Made by a program: the position numbers and the translations under genes
Part shown: piece after piece, positions 7,615 through 16,741 of the stretch
Position numbering within the stretch: position 1 is the first letter of the stretch
Layout: each line of letters begins with the position of its first letter
The notes under the pieces: model-generated
The model's input: the letters and a program-made list of their open reading frames with translations, nothing else
Databases searched by the model: none
Told to the model about the DNA's origin: nothing
Assembly: GCA_020635855.1 (NCBI GenBank)
Contig: JACJYZ010000002.1
Location: 1,798,001 to 1,862,000 of the forward strand
From: Flavobacteriales bacterium
GTDB taxonomy: Bacteria > Bacteroidota > Bacteroidia > JACJYZ01
Reading direction: 5' to 3'
Length of the DNA stretch: 64,000 bases

Positions 7615-7827
7615 GTGAATTACGCCCTGCGGGCGTGTAAATGGTTAGATGCTCCCTCCGGTCGCGTAAGGGCGCTACGCCGTCAATAGCTCCTTCCTGT
7701 CGCGTAAATGGTCAGTTGCTCCCTGCAGTCGCGTAAATAACATCCACCCACTAATAACTAACAACCAATAACTGATTCCCCGCTATGCCCGGGATCAACT
7801 TGAGACTTGAGACTTGAAACTTGAGAC
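7615..7827 (+). repeat. Composite intergenic repeat (three block A cores plus short tandem units)
   Basis: Three tandem variants of block A can be read at about 7650-7735; each has GCTCC followed by GTCGCGTAA. They are followed by degenerate ACTAATAACTAACAACCAATAACT units (7748-7775) and then by an 8-base array of the type ACTTGAGA at 7798-7830. This fills the gap between the FAD oxidoreductase and shikimate kinase genes. No gene is seen in it. Confidence 0.7.
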
Positions 7828-8340
7828 TTACAATGCGACCACCCTTCGGATGGCGTGCAGCAATTGTTCCGGTTCCAGGTTTTCACCCGTTACCACCAAT
7901 GCGGCCTGTTCGTAAAAGGGTTTACGTGAAGCGAGATGTTCCTTGATATATGCCAGCAGTTCGTCCGGGGATTTTCCTTTCACCAGTGGGCGCACCTCCT
8001 TTGCATGTTGCAGGCGATACACCAGGGCTTCAGGCGTCATTTTGATGTAGATGGTAATGGCATCGTCATTCATCAGATCCATGTTGTTATTAAAACATGG
8101 TGCTCCTCCCCCTGTTGCCACCACCAGGCGGTTGCGTACACTTAATTCCACCACGGCTTCGTGCTCAAGGCTTCGGAATACCTCCTCGCCTTTTTTCTCA
8201 AAGATATCGGGAATAGACATGCCTGTTCTGGCCTCAATCCACGCGTCCATATCCACAAACTGCCATCCCAGTTTCCTGGCCAGCTTCTTGCCGATGGTGG
8301 TTTTGCCACAGCCCATGTATCCTATGAGGAAAATGTTCAT
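7828..8340 (-). CDS. aroK: Shikimate kinase
   Basis: Phosphorylates shikimate at the 3-hydroxyl with ATP in the chorismate pathway. At 170 residues it has the normal length. The Walker A P-loop GYMGCGKTT is at residues 7-15, the shikimate-binding DMDAWIE follows at about 30, the ATGGGA motif is near 75, and VRPLVKG marks the lid region. It lies 20 bases downstream of the SDR gene and is probably cotranscribed with it. No other aromatic-pathway gene is nearby. Confidence 0.97.
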   Translation of the reverse strand: MNIFLIGYMGCGKTTIGKKLARKLGWQFVDMDAWIEARTGMSIPDIFEKKGEEVFRSLEHEAVVELSVRNRLVVATGGGAPCFNNNMDLMNDDAITIYIKMTPEALVYRLQHAKEVRPLVKGKSPDELLAYIKEHLASRKPFYEQAALVVTGENLEPEQLLHAIRRVVAL

Positions 8341-8360
8341 CTGATTCCAAAAAAGAAAAG

Positions 8361-9164
8361 TCAGGATTCTTCCTTGGCGAAATGCTTCAGCACCATTTTA
8401 TCCAACCAGGCAGGAAAGAACTTTCCTAACAACACGGTCAGTTTACCGTCGGTCGTCAACACGAGCTTTCGCCTGCGCTTTTCAATTGCATCCGCAACGC
8501 ACACCGCAACTTCCTCCGCAGTCATCATCTTCTGCTCGTTCCTGGGTGAAGCACCCTGCTGGGAACCGTCGGCTGTCAATGCAGACATGCGGATGTTCGA
8601 GGCCGTAAATCCCGGACAGGCTATCAATACGTGCAATCCGTTGTTCAGGTTCTCACATCGCAAAGATTCAAGGAAGCCGTGCATGGCGAATTTGGATGCG
8701 GAATAGCCGGTACGACCGGGCAGGCCTTTGTATCCGGCAATGGATGACATACCTACCACGCTGCCTTTGGCCCCAAGTATATAAGGAAGGGCATACTTGG
8801 TGCAGTGAACGGTTCCCCAGAAATTGATATCCATCACCTGACGAATCACATCCAGGTTCACTTCGGCGAACAATGCCCGCATGGAAATACCGGCATTGTT
8901 AATCAGTACGTCTATGCCGCCGAACCGATCCACCGTCGCTTGCGCAAGTGCTTTTGCATCTTCCTCTGACGTCACATCCGACAGGAGCGCGAGGGTATCA
9001 ACACCATCAGCGGTCAGCCGACTTTCGATTTCCTTCAACCGGTCTGCATTTCTACCTGTTACCACAACCCGGGCTCCACGCCGTCCGCACTCGATGGCCA
9101 ATGCCTTTCCGATACCTGAGGTGGCACCGGTGATCACAATGACTTTTCCTTGCAGTTTTCCCAT
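8361..9164 (-). CDS. SDR-family NAD(P)-dependent oxidoreductase
   Basis: Classical short-chain dehydrogenase/reductase of 267 residues. It shows the nucleotide-binding TGATSGIG at residues 12-19, NNAG at 89-92, the catalytic serine in MSSIAG near 140, and YSASK with Y154 and K158. The C-terminal extension is basic and partly hydrophobic, as in DHRS7-like members acting at membranes. The substrate is unknown. It precedes aroK in the same direction, but there is no functional reason to link the two. Confidence 0.92.
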   Translation of the reverse strand: MGKLQGKVIVITGATSGIGKALAIECGRRGARVVVTGRNADRLKEIESRLTADGVDTLALLSDVTSEEDAKALAQATVDRFGGIDVLINNAGISMRALFAEVNLDVIRQVMDINFWGTVHCTKYALPYILGAKGSVVGMSSIAGYKGLPGRTGYSASKFAMHGFLESLRCENLNNGLHVLIACPGFTASNIRMSALTADGSQQGASPRNEQKMMTAEEVAVCVADAIEKRRRKLVLTTDGKLTVLLGKFFPAWLDKMVLKHFAKEES

Positions 9165-9194
9165 AACCGATCCAAAGAAAGTAAAAAGTTTGGT

Positions 9195-9285
9195 ATGAGC
9201 GCTACGCTGTCAATGGCTCCTTTCAGTCGCGTAAGAGGGCTGCGTCGTAAATGGTCAGGTGCTCCCTCCGGTCACGTAAGTGGGA
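9195..9285 (+). repeat. Block A repeat, two cores
   Basis: Two block A variants, GCTCCTTTCAGTCGCGTAA and GCTCCCTCCGGTCACGTAA, separated by GCTGCGTCGTAAATGGTCAG. They lie between the SDR gene and the Wzz-like gene, directly before an 8-base array. Confidence 0.75.
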
Positions 9286-9302
9286 GGCGGTTACTATTCT
9301 TC

Positions 9303-9440
9303 ACCCTTACCCCCTTACCCCCTTACCCCCTTACCACTTTACCTCTTTACCACTTTACCTCTTTACCCTTTTACCTCCTTACCCCTTTACCTCTTTACCT
9401 CTTTACCTCTTTACCCTTTTACCTCCTTACCCCTTTACGC
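9303..9440 (+). repeat. Octamer tandem array (TTACCYCT/TTACCMCT type)
   Basis: TTAC recurs every 8 bases for about sixteen units, with variants such as TTACCCCC, TTACCACT, TTACCTCT and TTACCCTT, and some blocks of units repeated. Being pyrimidine-only apart from the A, it is strongly strand-asymmetric. It ends about 45 bases before the Wzz-like ATG. It has no spacers, so it is not CRISPR. Confidence 0.93.
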
Positions 9441-9484
9441 CTACCCCAAATAAATTCCTAATATTGCGGTCCTAATATGCTGCA

Positions 9485-10462
9485 ATGACCCTGTTCCCCC
9501 AAGAATCGCGAGATGCACTCTCAATGCTGGCGCTGCTGTTCCGCCACAGGAAGCTGCTAACCATCGTTGGCCTGGTTTCCCTGGTAGCATCGTTTTGTGT
9601 CACCATGATGATCCAGCCCAAGTACCTGGCATTTGGCATCATTTTCCCCACCAACAGCAACACCCGAAACGAATTGCTGAGCAATCCTCAATTCGGGTAT
9701 GAGATCGACGCAGACCGCATGATGCAGCTGCTGGAATCGGAATACATCCGCAACACCATCATCGACAAACACCAACTGATCGAATATTACGACATTGATA
9801 CCCTGGCGCTCGACTGGAAGCTCAGGCTCGACAAGCAGTTTGTAAAAGACATCACCTTTTTCCGGTCCAAGTATATGTCCATCGTGATCTCAGCCAACAT
9901 GCACAGTCCGCAAAAGGCTGCCGCCATTGTAAACGACATCATCGACCTGGTGGACAAGTTCCAGGAAAAAGTACTGCGCGAGAACATGACCGGAGAATAC
10001 GAGTTCCAGCACACACTGTATGTACAGAAGAAAGCAACGGTCGATTCCTTGCTCGAACGGATCTATGCCATCAAGAAACCAACCGGTCCCGAAGACCTGC
10101 TTTCCAATTATTTCATCATGGCCAGCCAGCAAAATGTACCCAAGGAAGCGTATGATTATGTGAACAGCACCGAGCTGGAAAACCTGATCAACACATACCG
10201 TTACCAAAGGGCACGACTGCAGGCGCTGACCGATGCCAATGAGAGTGCGCGGATCGCCCTTGAAAGACCCATCCCAAAAAACTACGTGATCGACCGGGCC
10301 AAACCTTATTATAAGAAATCATACCCCTCATACACCCTGAATTGCCTCATCGGAACACTGGGCAGCCTCCTGCTGGTGATCCTCGTACTGCTGTTCAGAC
10401 GTAAATGGCAATCTCTGCAAACCGAAGTACGTGAGGAAGCTGGCGCTCATAGGGTGGCTTGA
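9485..10462 (+). CDS. Wzz-like polysaccharide co-polymerase / chain-length determinant
   Basis: A 325-residue protein with membrane helices at about residues 26-44 and 287-306 around a long, mainly helical periplasmic domain. This is the architecture of Wzz/PCP proteins, which set the length of O-antigen or exopolysaccharide chains. There is no C-terminal BY-kinase domain. Its 3' end overlaps the next gene, an O-antigen ligase/polymerase, by 32 bases in another frame, which supports a role in surface polysaccharide assembly. The sequence is only distantly Wzz-like, so topology and context carry the call. Confidence 0.75.
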   Translation: MTLFPQESRDALSMLALLFRHRKLLTIVGLVSLVASFCVTMMIQPKYLAFGIIFPTNSNTRNELLSNPQFGYEIDADRMMQLLESEYIRNTIIDKHQLIEYYDIDTLALDWKLRLDKQFVKDITFFRSKYMSIVISANMHSPQKAAAIVNDIIDLVDKFQEKVLRENMTGEYEFQHTLYVQKKATVDSLLERIYAIKKPTGPEDLLSNYFIMASQQNVPKEAYDYVNSTELENLINTYRYQRARLQALTDANESARIALERPIPKNYVIDRAKPYYKKSYPSYTLNCLIGTLGSLLLVILVLLFRRKWQSLQTEVREEAGAHRVA

Positions 10463-11888
10463 CCTGCTGTTCGGTGTTGTATTCCTGGCAGCCTGGATCG
10501 GCTGGTTCTACTATATGTACCAGGAAAACCCGTCCGGGCTTATCAAAATCGCCATGCTTTTCGGTGCAGTACTAACCGGGTACCTGCTCCTGTTTCGCAA
10601 AGAACTGTTATACACCATTTGCCTGGTCTCCATCCCCCTGGCGCAACCCCTCGATCCGCTCAACAGCGGAAACATCCTCGACTTTCCATCCGAGTTCATC
10701 CTCTTCCTGCTGGGCCCCCTTCTGCTGCTTTCAGTGATCAGGGACAAAAAGCTCGGGCATGTTTGGTTTCACCCGATGACCATTCTGCTCCTCTGTGACA
10801 TTGCATGGATCACCATCGCTTCCATTACCAGCACACTTCCGGAAGCTTCGGTGAAACGCTTGATCATGCGTATCCTGTTTATGACCCTGTTCTACATGGG
10901 TATGATCCGGATGGCAGGGTCCTCCCGTCTTGTCGGAAAATATTTCGGATTGTACATCATCGGAATGCTGGCCGTTATTGTGATGGTATTGCAGAAACAT
11001 GCTACGTACGACTTCGTACCCCAGGTCTCCTTTATTATCCCGCAACCGTTCTATCCGGACCACACGGTGTACGGAGCGGCACTGGCCTTTGTCATTCCCA
11101 TTGCATGGTACTTCCGTAAAATGGCACGACTTCACTCACCCTATATGCTGGTCCGATGGATGGCTACGTTGGCCATGGCCGTTCTCATCATCGCATTGAT
11201 CCTGTCATATTCCCGGGCCGCCATCCTGAGCCTCTTGCTGACGCTGTTGCTGTTCGGCCTGATCCGTTTAAGGATTCGTTTCTGGCAGATCCTTGTTATC
11301 CTGATCACCCTGGGAGGCATCACTTATGTGAAATGGGTGGATATTTACAACGAGGTACGACAGAATGAATCGGTCAGCAACAGCCACAACGTGTCCGAAC
11401 ACTTCTCTTCCGTGACCAACATCCGGTCAGATGCTTCCAACCTGGAACGCATCAACCGATGGACATGTGCATGGCGCATGTTCAAGGAAAAACCCCTCAC
11501 CGGATGGGGGCCCGGCACCTACCAGTTTCAGTACGGACAATTCCAGACCCTGTCAGACATGACCTATATCAGCACGCGGTATGGCAACCGCGGCAATGCC
11601 CATTCCGAATACCTGACCTACCTGTCTGAAACCGGCTGGCCCGGATTCCTGTTGTTCCTGGTTATCTGCGGTTATGCGATGGCCATGGGACTGAGAAACA
11701 TCTATCGGGCTGCCACACCCGAACAACGCTGGCTGGCATTGGCACTGACCGGCGCCCTCACCACATTCATGATCCACGGACTCTTCAATGCCTTCATTGA
11801 CCAGGATAAAATGGCCGTACTTGTATTTGGTGCCCTGGGCGGCCTTACAGCCATGGACCTGAAGAACGCACGAACCCATGAAGCCTGA
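10431..11888 (+). CDS. O-antigen ligase/polymerase family membrane protein (Wzy/WaaL-like)
   Basis: A polytopic membrane protein of 485 residues with about twelve hydrophobic segments. A large periplasmic loop near residues 300-405 contains the family signature W(G)PGTYQF...NRGNAHSEYLTYLSETGWPG; the conserved histidine is in NAHSEYL. WaaL and Wzy cannot be separated by sequence alone; the Wzz-like gene just upstream favours a polymerase. The start is GTG at 10431, inside the previous gene. It overlaps the SGNH hydrolase gene by 11 bases. Confidence 0.88.
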   Translation: MRKLALIGWLDLLFGVVFLAAWIGWFYYMYQENPSGLIKIAMLFGAVLTGYLLLFRKELLYTICLVSIPLAQPLDPLNSGNILDFPSEFILFLLGPLLLLSVIRDKKLGHVWFHPMTILLLCDIAWITIASITSTLPEASVKRLIMRILFMTLFYMGMIRMAGSSRLVGKYFGLYIIGMLAVIVMVLQKHATYDFVPQVSFIIPQPFYPDHTVYGAALAFVIPIAWYFRKMARLHSPYMLVRWMATLAMAVLIIALILSYSRAAILSLLLTLLLFGLIRLRIRFWQILVILITLGGITYVKWVDIYNEVRQNESVSNSHNVSEHFSSVTNIRSDASNLERINRWTCAWRMFKEKPLTGWGPGTYQFQYGQFQTLSDMTYISTRYGNRGNAHSEYLTYLSETGWPGFLLFLVICGYAMAMGLRNIYRAATPEQRWLALALTGALTTFMIHGLFNAFIDQDKMAVLVFGALGGLTAMDLKNARTHEA

Positions 11889-12873
11889 AGGTCGGCAAGG
11901 TATAGGGCGCTACCTGCTGTGGACCGTCTGGTGCCTGGTATTGATGGCACTCACAGAAGCGGCATACCGTTATCAATGGTTCGACTTCTACCAAACAGAA
12001 CTTGTTCACCTCAACCCACCCAAAGACCTGACGCCTGACAATACACGCAAAACCGTTCTGGTAATGGGCGACTCCTTTTCCGCATCGGCACCCTCCTATG
12101 TGGATGTACTCCGGAAACGTCACCCTCAATACCGCTTCGTGAACAGTGCCGTACCGGGAACGTGTGTCATACAAGCCGGCTACATGGCGCCCGGCCGAAT
12201 CGCAACATTCAACCCGGACATTTTGATCTGCCAGATATACTGCGGCAACGACCTTTGGGATATCCGTCACAGCTATACATCGCCGAGCCGCCTGCGCAAC
12301 CTGTACTGGCAAATGAGTGACCATATGCGGGTACTGGGCTGGATCAATTACAAGCTTGCACTGTGGGCCACGGGAGAAAATGACAGCCTGCTGATACAGG
12401 CCAAACAGAAAGAATCCTTTTCTCCGGATGACTACTCACCCCGTGAAAAGATCATCCTGTCCAGCGAACCGGACCTGGTTGCCTCTACCCTCTCCCTGCT
12501 GAATGAAAGAAATGAGGATTTTAACAAACTTTGCCATAGCTTTGATGAAATTGTTGATGTGGTGTCTCCCCGAACCCAAACCTTATTTTTGATTATTCCT
12601 CATGCCATGCAGGTTGATAGCTCTTACTGGCAAAGATGGCGGCAATTGGGCGCTACCGGTGATGTAGCGATCGATACCCTGCCCTCTTCGTTCACCCATC
12701 AGCTGGCCGAACATTTCTCCCGAAACAAAAACGTGCATGTGCTGGATGCCACCCTGGCGCTGAGGACAGGAGAAAAACAACAGGCTGTTTATTTCGCCAA
12801 TGATCCTCACCTGACGCCCTATGGTCAGCAGGTGGTGGCCGATTTCATATCAGAACATGGCCTGACACATTGA
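11878..12873 (+). CDS. SGNH/GDSL-like hydrolase, membrane-anchored
   Basis: Predicted ester hydrolase or O-acyl transferase of 331 residues with one N-terminal membrane helix (about residues 12-28). The GDSFS nucleophile block is at about 64-68, a block III-like GNDLWD is near 122, and the Asp-x-x-His pair DPHLTPYGQQ is near the C-terminus. Proteins like this (AlgX/AlgJ and related) add or remove acyl groups on exported polysaccharides. Its position inside the Wzz/Wzy/GT39 operon fits that. The stop overlaps the TTG start of the next gene. Confidence 0.8.
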   Translation: MKPEGRQGIGRYLLWTVWCLVLMALTEAAYRYQWFDFYQTELVHLNPPKDLTPDNTRKTVLVMGDSFSASAPSYVDVLRKRHPQYRFVNSAVPGTCVIQAGYMAPGRIATFNPDILICQIYCGNDLWDIRHSYTSPSRLRNLYWQMSDHMRVLGWINYKLALWATGENDSLLIQAKQKESFSPDDYSPREKIILSSEPDLVASTLSLLNERNEDFNKLCHSFDEIVDVVSPRTQTLFLIIPHAMQVDSSYWQRWRQLGATGDVAIDTLPSSFTHQLAEHFSRNKNVHVLDATLALRTGEKQQAVYFANDPHLTPYGQQVVADFISEHGLTH

Positions 12874-14408
12874 ACGTATTTCGGAAATACGGGCCTCCCC
12901 TGATCGTCAATACCTCCGCTGCGATGGTGTTGATTGCGCTGCGCTTTTTTCATTTCGGACCGGAACTTGACAACCCGCATGTATGGCGACAGTCGGATGT
13001 GGCCTTTGTAATCCGCGATTTTTACCGCCATGGCGTGGATCTGTTGCACCCGGCGGTATGCTGGATGGGTAACCATAAAACCCTCATCTTCGATTTCCCC
13101 ATTTACCAGGCCATTACTGCCTTGTTATCCGGCCTGATGGGACCCTCACTCATCACCGCACGACTGGTGGCCCTCATGTTCTTTGTCTTCAGCGCACGCT
13201 ACCTGTACCTCATCGCCGTTGAACTGCTCGACATTCCCTCAGGCCGTGTTGCACTGCTGATCTACCTCATCACACCCCTGTCGCTGTTTTATTCACGTGC
13301 CGTACACGTCGACTTCACCGCCATGTGCTTCTCCCTCGGCATGACCTACCATTACTTGCTTGCCATCCGGAACAACAACATGAAGCATCTGCTCATCGGT
13401 ACCGCACTCGCCCTGTTCGCCTGGCTTGTGAAAGCACCCTATGTCTTTTATATGGTGTTCCCACTGGCATGGGAATACTTCCGGCAACCCAACAAAAAAT
13501 GGCTGTTGTTCAGGTCTCCGTTGCTGCTCATTCCTATTGCTGCATTCTGGGCCTGGACCCGCCATGTATACCAGGTAAACGGGGAGGCACCCGACTGGCA
13601 TTTCATTCCAAACTACCGGCTGTTCAACGACAACAGTCATTGGTACTACGGAACATGGCAACAACGAACCGACCCGGAAAACTGGCTGTTGCTCATCCGG
13701 CGACTACAAAATGAAGCAGCCGGTTGGATCACCAGCGGGCTGGCGATTCTGGGTGTGTTCTTCAGCCTCCGGATCAAAAAAAATGCGACCCTGTTGCTCT
13801 GGCTGCTAGGGGTTGTGGTTTACCTTGTCATTTTCTTCAACCTGAATGTGATTCACAATTATTACCAGATCCCGTTCGTGCCGCTCATCGCCATCTTTGC
13901 ATCCGTAGGTATCCAACGCGGCCTTGCATTCGCATCCCGCAGTGACAAACGACTTACCATTGCCATCATCCTGATGGCCATTACCGGCGAAAACCTGTTG
14001 TTCGCCGAACAGAACTATTACGGCAAACCCGATGGCCTTTATTCAGTCGGACATGTCATCAACCAGGAAACACCGCCGAATTCACTGGTACTCGTTTCAT
14101 CAGGCGGACTCACCGTTCATTGCCCGATCATCCTCTATGCAGCCGACCGCACCGGTTGGTCGGTGCCGGCCCAGGACCTTTCAGCAAAAATCGCATTGAA
14201 ACTCTACCAGGAAGGTTGCCGGTACATCATACTTCACAGACCCGATCTGCCGGGTGGCGAGTTCGAGCAGTTCATCACTTACTTCTCATGGAAGAAAGTC
14301 ATGGCACCGGATGAGCAGGAAGTGATCATTTGCGACATGACCAAAAAGGCGGATGGAAGTCCGTACAACGGTTTTGACAACACCCCATCCGTCAACGACA
14401 CGCCGTAA
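12870..14408 (+). CDS. GT39/ArnT-like GT-C membrane glycosyltransferase
   Basis: A 512-residue polytopic protein with about eleven membrane helices and the GT-C layout: an acidic residue in the first periplasmic loop (WRQSD), then FYRHG, and YSRAVHVDFTA in the second loop region. Members use polyprenyl-phosphate sugars and transfer to lipids, glycans or proteins outside the membrane. The start is TTG at 12870, overlapping the upstream TGA. Its 3' end overlaps the convergent methyltransferase gene by 17 bases. Acceptor unknown. Confidence 0.82.
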   Translation: MNVFRKYGPPLIVNTSAAMVLIALRFFHFGPELDNPHVWRQSDVAFVIRDFYRHGVDLLHPAVCWMGNHKTLIFDFPIYQAITALLSGLMGPSLITARLVALMFFVFSARYLYLIAVELLDIPSGRVALLIYLITPLSLFYSRAVHVDFTAMCFSLGMTYHYLLAIRNNNMKHLLIGTALALFAWLVKAPYVFYMVFPLAWEYFRQPNKKWLLFRSPLLLIPIAAFWAWTRHVYQVNGEAPDWHFIPNYRLFNDNSHWYYGTWQQRTDPENWLLLIRRLQNEAAGWITSGLAILGVFFSLRIKKNATLLLWLLGVVVYLVIFFNLNVIHNYYQIPFVPLIAIFASVGIQRGLAFASRSDKRLTIAIILMAITGENLLFAEQNYYGKPDGLYSVGHVINQETPPNSLVLVSSGGLTVHCPIILYAADRTGWSVPAQDLSAKIALKLYQEGCRYIILHRPDLPGGEFEQFITYFSWKKVMAPDEQEVIICDMTKKADGSPYNGFDNTPSVNDTP

Positions 14409-15060
14409 CGCGGAAAAGCAGGAATTGCTCCCGCCACTTTTTATTTTTTTCCGTCAACTGCAGCGTACACCCGTTTTGTTCAGCCAGGTTACCTATCAAT
14501 GGCACATCACAGTTTTCCGACAAGATCATCCATGCAAATCCATCCTTTGAAAGATGCGAGGGTAATTGCATAAACAGATTCCTGAAGTAGTCGTGCTCGC
14601 GGCCGCAATACCAAGCGTGCTCACTGAGGTTACCCGGATCTTTGGCGTAATAGGGTGGATTGATAAGTACACGATCAAATGCCATTCCGGTATATGCCGA
14701 AAACAGGTCCGATTCACATACGCAGGCAGACACACCATTTGCACAAACATTCTCCATCGCATTCCGCACCGCATCCGGGTGAATGTCACAGGCATAACAT
14801 GCACCTCCTTTCAATGCGGCCTGTACGGTCAGAATGCCCGAACCACAACCCAGCTCAAGCACACGAAGCCCTGACAGATCAATACCCTGCAGCATGTCCA
14901 GCAAAATCCGGGTTGAATGGGTTAAAGAGGGATGAAACACACCCGGTTTGATCACCACCCGGATTTCACCATAGCTGTATTTACGAGGCACTGAAAAGTA
15001 CCAGGCAGCACCTTTTTTCAGCACCGGATGAACCATACGTTTCAGCAAATCGGTCACCAT
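14392..15060 (-). CDS. Class I SAM methyltransferase with NPPY motif
   Basis: A 222-residue Rossmann methyltransferase: motif I ELGCGSGI near residue 70, acidic DIHPDA near 91 and the catalytic NPPY near 137. The NPPY tetrapeptide is typical of enzymes that methylate amino nitrogens in DNA, RNA or proteins (HemK/PrmC, RsmC/RlmG-like). Two bases separate it from the radical SAM gene upstream, so the two form an operon. Despite the context, the motif argues for an N-methyltransferase rather than a sugar or lipid O-methyltransferase. Confidence 0.85.
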   Translation of the reverse strand: MVTDLLKRMVHPVLKKGAAWYFSVPRKYSYGEIRVVIKPGVFHPSLTHSTRILLDMLQGIDLSGLRVLELGCGSGILTVQAALKGGACYACDIHPDAVRNAMENVCANGVSACVCESDLFSAYTGMAFDRVLINPPYYAKDPGNLSEHAWYCGREHDYFRNLFMQLPSHLSKDGFAWMILSENCDVPLIGNLAEQNGCTLQLTEKNKKWREQFLLFRVTACR

Positions 15061-15062
15061 GG

Positions 15063-16577
15063 CTATTCGGCGTAAAAACCTTCCTTTTCAGGGCGGCGGT
15101 ACTTCCATATTTTTTGCAGGAGTTTTACTTCCAGCGGTTGTTCATATATGCCACTGTGATAGCGCCACCCCGAGGCCATGCGCATCACCGTTTTCTTCCA
15201 TCCGCGAATACGGAAATCAGATGCGGTGGGATGGTAACCGTTGAGCACGGTCTCGAAGTTGCGGATGCGATCTACCGCCGCTCGTGTGAGCCAGGGCGTC
15301 AGCGGATTCCTTCGAAGGTCGAAGTTCTCCCAGGAGGGAGATAACCAATCTTCCAGGTGCTGCGGAAATTGAAACCCTGCCTCTGATACCTCTTTGAACA
15401 AATCAGAACCTTCGGTCGGCACCGGACTGTAGGTATAGATGATGATTTCCGCCTCTGGGTTGATCTCTTTGATCTCCCTGATAAACGCAATGTCCTCATC
15501 AATCTGCTTCAGTACCTCTACTTCCGTTTCGGCCGGAAGTCCCAACACAAAAGAATATTCCGGAACAATCCCGATGCGTTTCAACCGCGCCGCAAAGTCT
15601 TTGATCTGCTGCCCGGTTTGCGTACCGCCCTTATCCATCCTTTTCAACACCTCATCATTGCCGGTCTCGGCACCGAAAAAAATCATTTTGCAACCGGCAT
15701 CTCTTATTTTTTGCAACGACTCATCACTGTACTTGTGCAACGTATCAATCCTTCCCTCGCCCCACCATTGCATGCCTTCGGATGCGATCAGTTCCGCAAA
15801 CCGCACCGTACGCGCTTCGCTGACAAAAAAGTTGTTATCGTGAAATTCAATGGCGTCGGCACCGTAGGTTTTTTTCAGGTGCATCACATCACGGTGGATC
15901 CTTTCTGCAGACATACCCTTCCACCTTGCCTTGTATATAGGCACCACCGCGCAAAACGAGCAGGTGAACGGACACCCGAAGCTGGAATGATACGCAATGG
16001 TACGCTTGCCAAGAAAAGTCCGCCCGAGGTAACGATGCATGTCGTAAAAACCCGACAGGTAATCGTACGGCAGCGCAGGCAACGCATCCATGTCCGGCAA
16101 CTGTGCGGCCGGATTCCGGATGACCTGACCCTCTTTTTTGTAGATCAGGTTTTGAATGGACGACACATCACTGCCCGCCTTCACCGCTTCCAACAATGTC
16201 GGGAATGCATGGTCTCCCGGACCATGTATGATGTAATCCACCCAACCCGAATCCATCACCGTCTTATATTGGTTTGTAGCGAAATACCCGCCCCAGATAA
16301 CCACAAGCTCCGGGTACCTGGCCTTCATATGTTTGGTAATGGGAATGGCCTGACGGAGTTGCGGACCAGGCATACAGGTCAGCGCCAGCACAGCGTATTC
16401 ACCTGTTGCCAGGTAGGCATCTATGACTTCCTCCGGATCCGGTTCGAGGTTGCCGTCAACAAACACATACGGAACCTGCCCGTGAATGGAAGCAGCCACC
16501 TGCAGGATGGAATTGGGGATCCTGTGTTTGGCACCGGCGCTTCGCGGATTGAACAGTATGACCTTGCCTGTTTGCAT
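15063..16577 (-). CDS. B12-binding-domain radical SAM protein
   Basis: A 504-residue protein. An N-terminal cobalamin-binding-like Rossmann domain (VIWGGYFATNQ near residue 93, HGPGD near 118) is followed by the radical SAM core with C202-x3-C206-x2-C209 in FGCPFTCSFC, then about 140 C-terminal residues without a known motif. The DxHxxG cobalamin-ligand motif is absent, as is common in class B enzymes. Chemistry in the family includes methylation at unreactive carbons and ring rearrangements. It leads a two-gene unit with the NPPY methyltransferase. A perfect TACCTTTG lies seven bases upstream. Confidence 0.92.
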   Translation of the reverse strand: MQTGKVILFNPRSAGAKHRIPNSILQVAASIHGQVPYVFVDGNLEPDPEEVIDAYLATGEYAVLALTCMPGPQLRQAIPITKHMKARYPELVVIWGGYFATNQYKTVMDSGWVDYIIHGPGDHAFPTLLEAVKAGSDVSSIQNLIYKKEGQVIRNPAAQLPDMDALPALPYDYLSGFYDMHRYLGRTFLGKRTIAYHSSFGCPFTCSFCAVVPIYKARWKGMSAERIHRDVMHLKKTYGADAIEFHDNNFFVSEARTVRFAELIASEGMQWWGEGRIDTLHKYSDESLQKIRDAGCKMIFFGAETGNDEVLKRMDKGGTQTGQQIKDFAARLKRIGIVPEYSFVLGLPAETEVEVLKQIDEDIAFIREIKEINPEAEIIIYTYSPVPTEGSDLFKEVSEAGFQFPQHLEDWLSPSWENFDLRRNPLTPWLTRAAVDRIRNFETVLNGYHPTASDFRIRGWKKTVMRMASGWRYHSGIYEQPLEVKLLQKIWKYRRPEKEGFYAE

Positions 16578-16584
16578 AAGGACT

Positions 16585-16592
16585 CAAAGGTA
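16585..16592 (-). promoter_or_regulatory. Promoter -7 element of the radical SAM/NPPY methyltransferase unit
   Basis: Minus-strand TACCTTTG, seven bases upstream of the ATG at 16577; a very short leader is implied. Confidence 0.6.
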
Positions 16593-16619
16593 AGGAAGTA
16601 AATGTTGGCCGCGGAAGGT

Positions 16620-16735
16620 GTCAATGCGCTGCACGGTAAATAGCTCCCTATCGGTCGCGTAACTATGCTACGCCGTAAATGTACTGCGCGGTCAATGGCT
16701 CCCTCCGGTCGCGTCAATGACGTTCCGCCACCCAT
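16620..16735 (+). repeat. Block A repeat, several cores
   Basis: Contains GCTCCCTATCGGTCGCGTAA and GCTCCCTCCGGTCGCGTCAA with intervening GCTACGCCGTAAATG and CTGCGCGGTCAATG. It is followed directly by TGACTAT heptamers. It sits between the 3' end of the GT4 gene and the radical SAM promoter. Confidence 0.78.
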
Positions 16736-16741
16736 TTACCA

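Noticed and set aside
187..9440. Possible CRISPR arrays
   Set aside because: The arrays have 7- or 8-base units without spacers; no cas gene is present.
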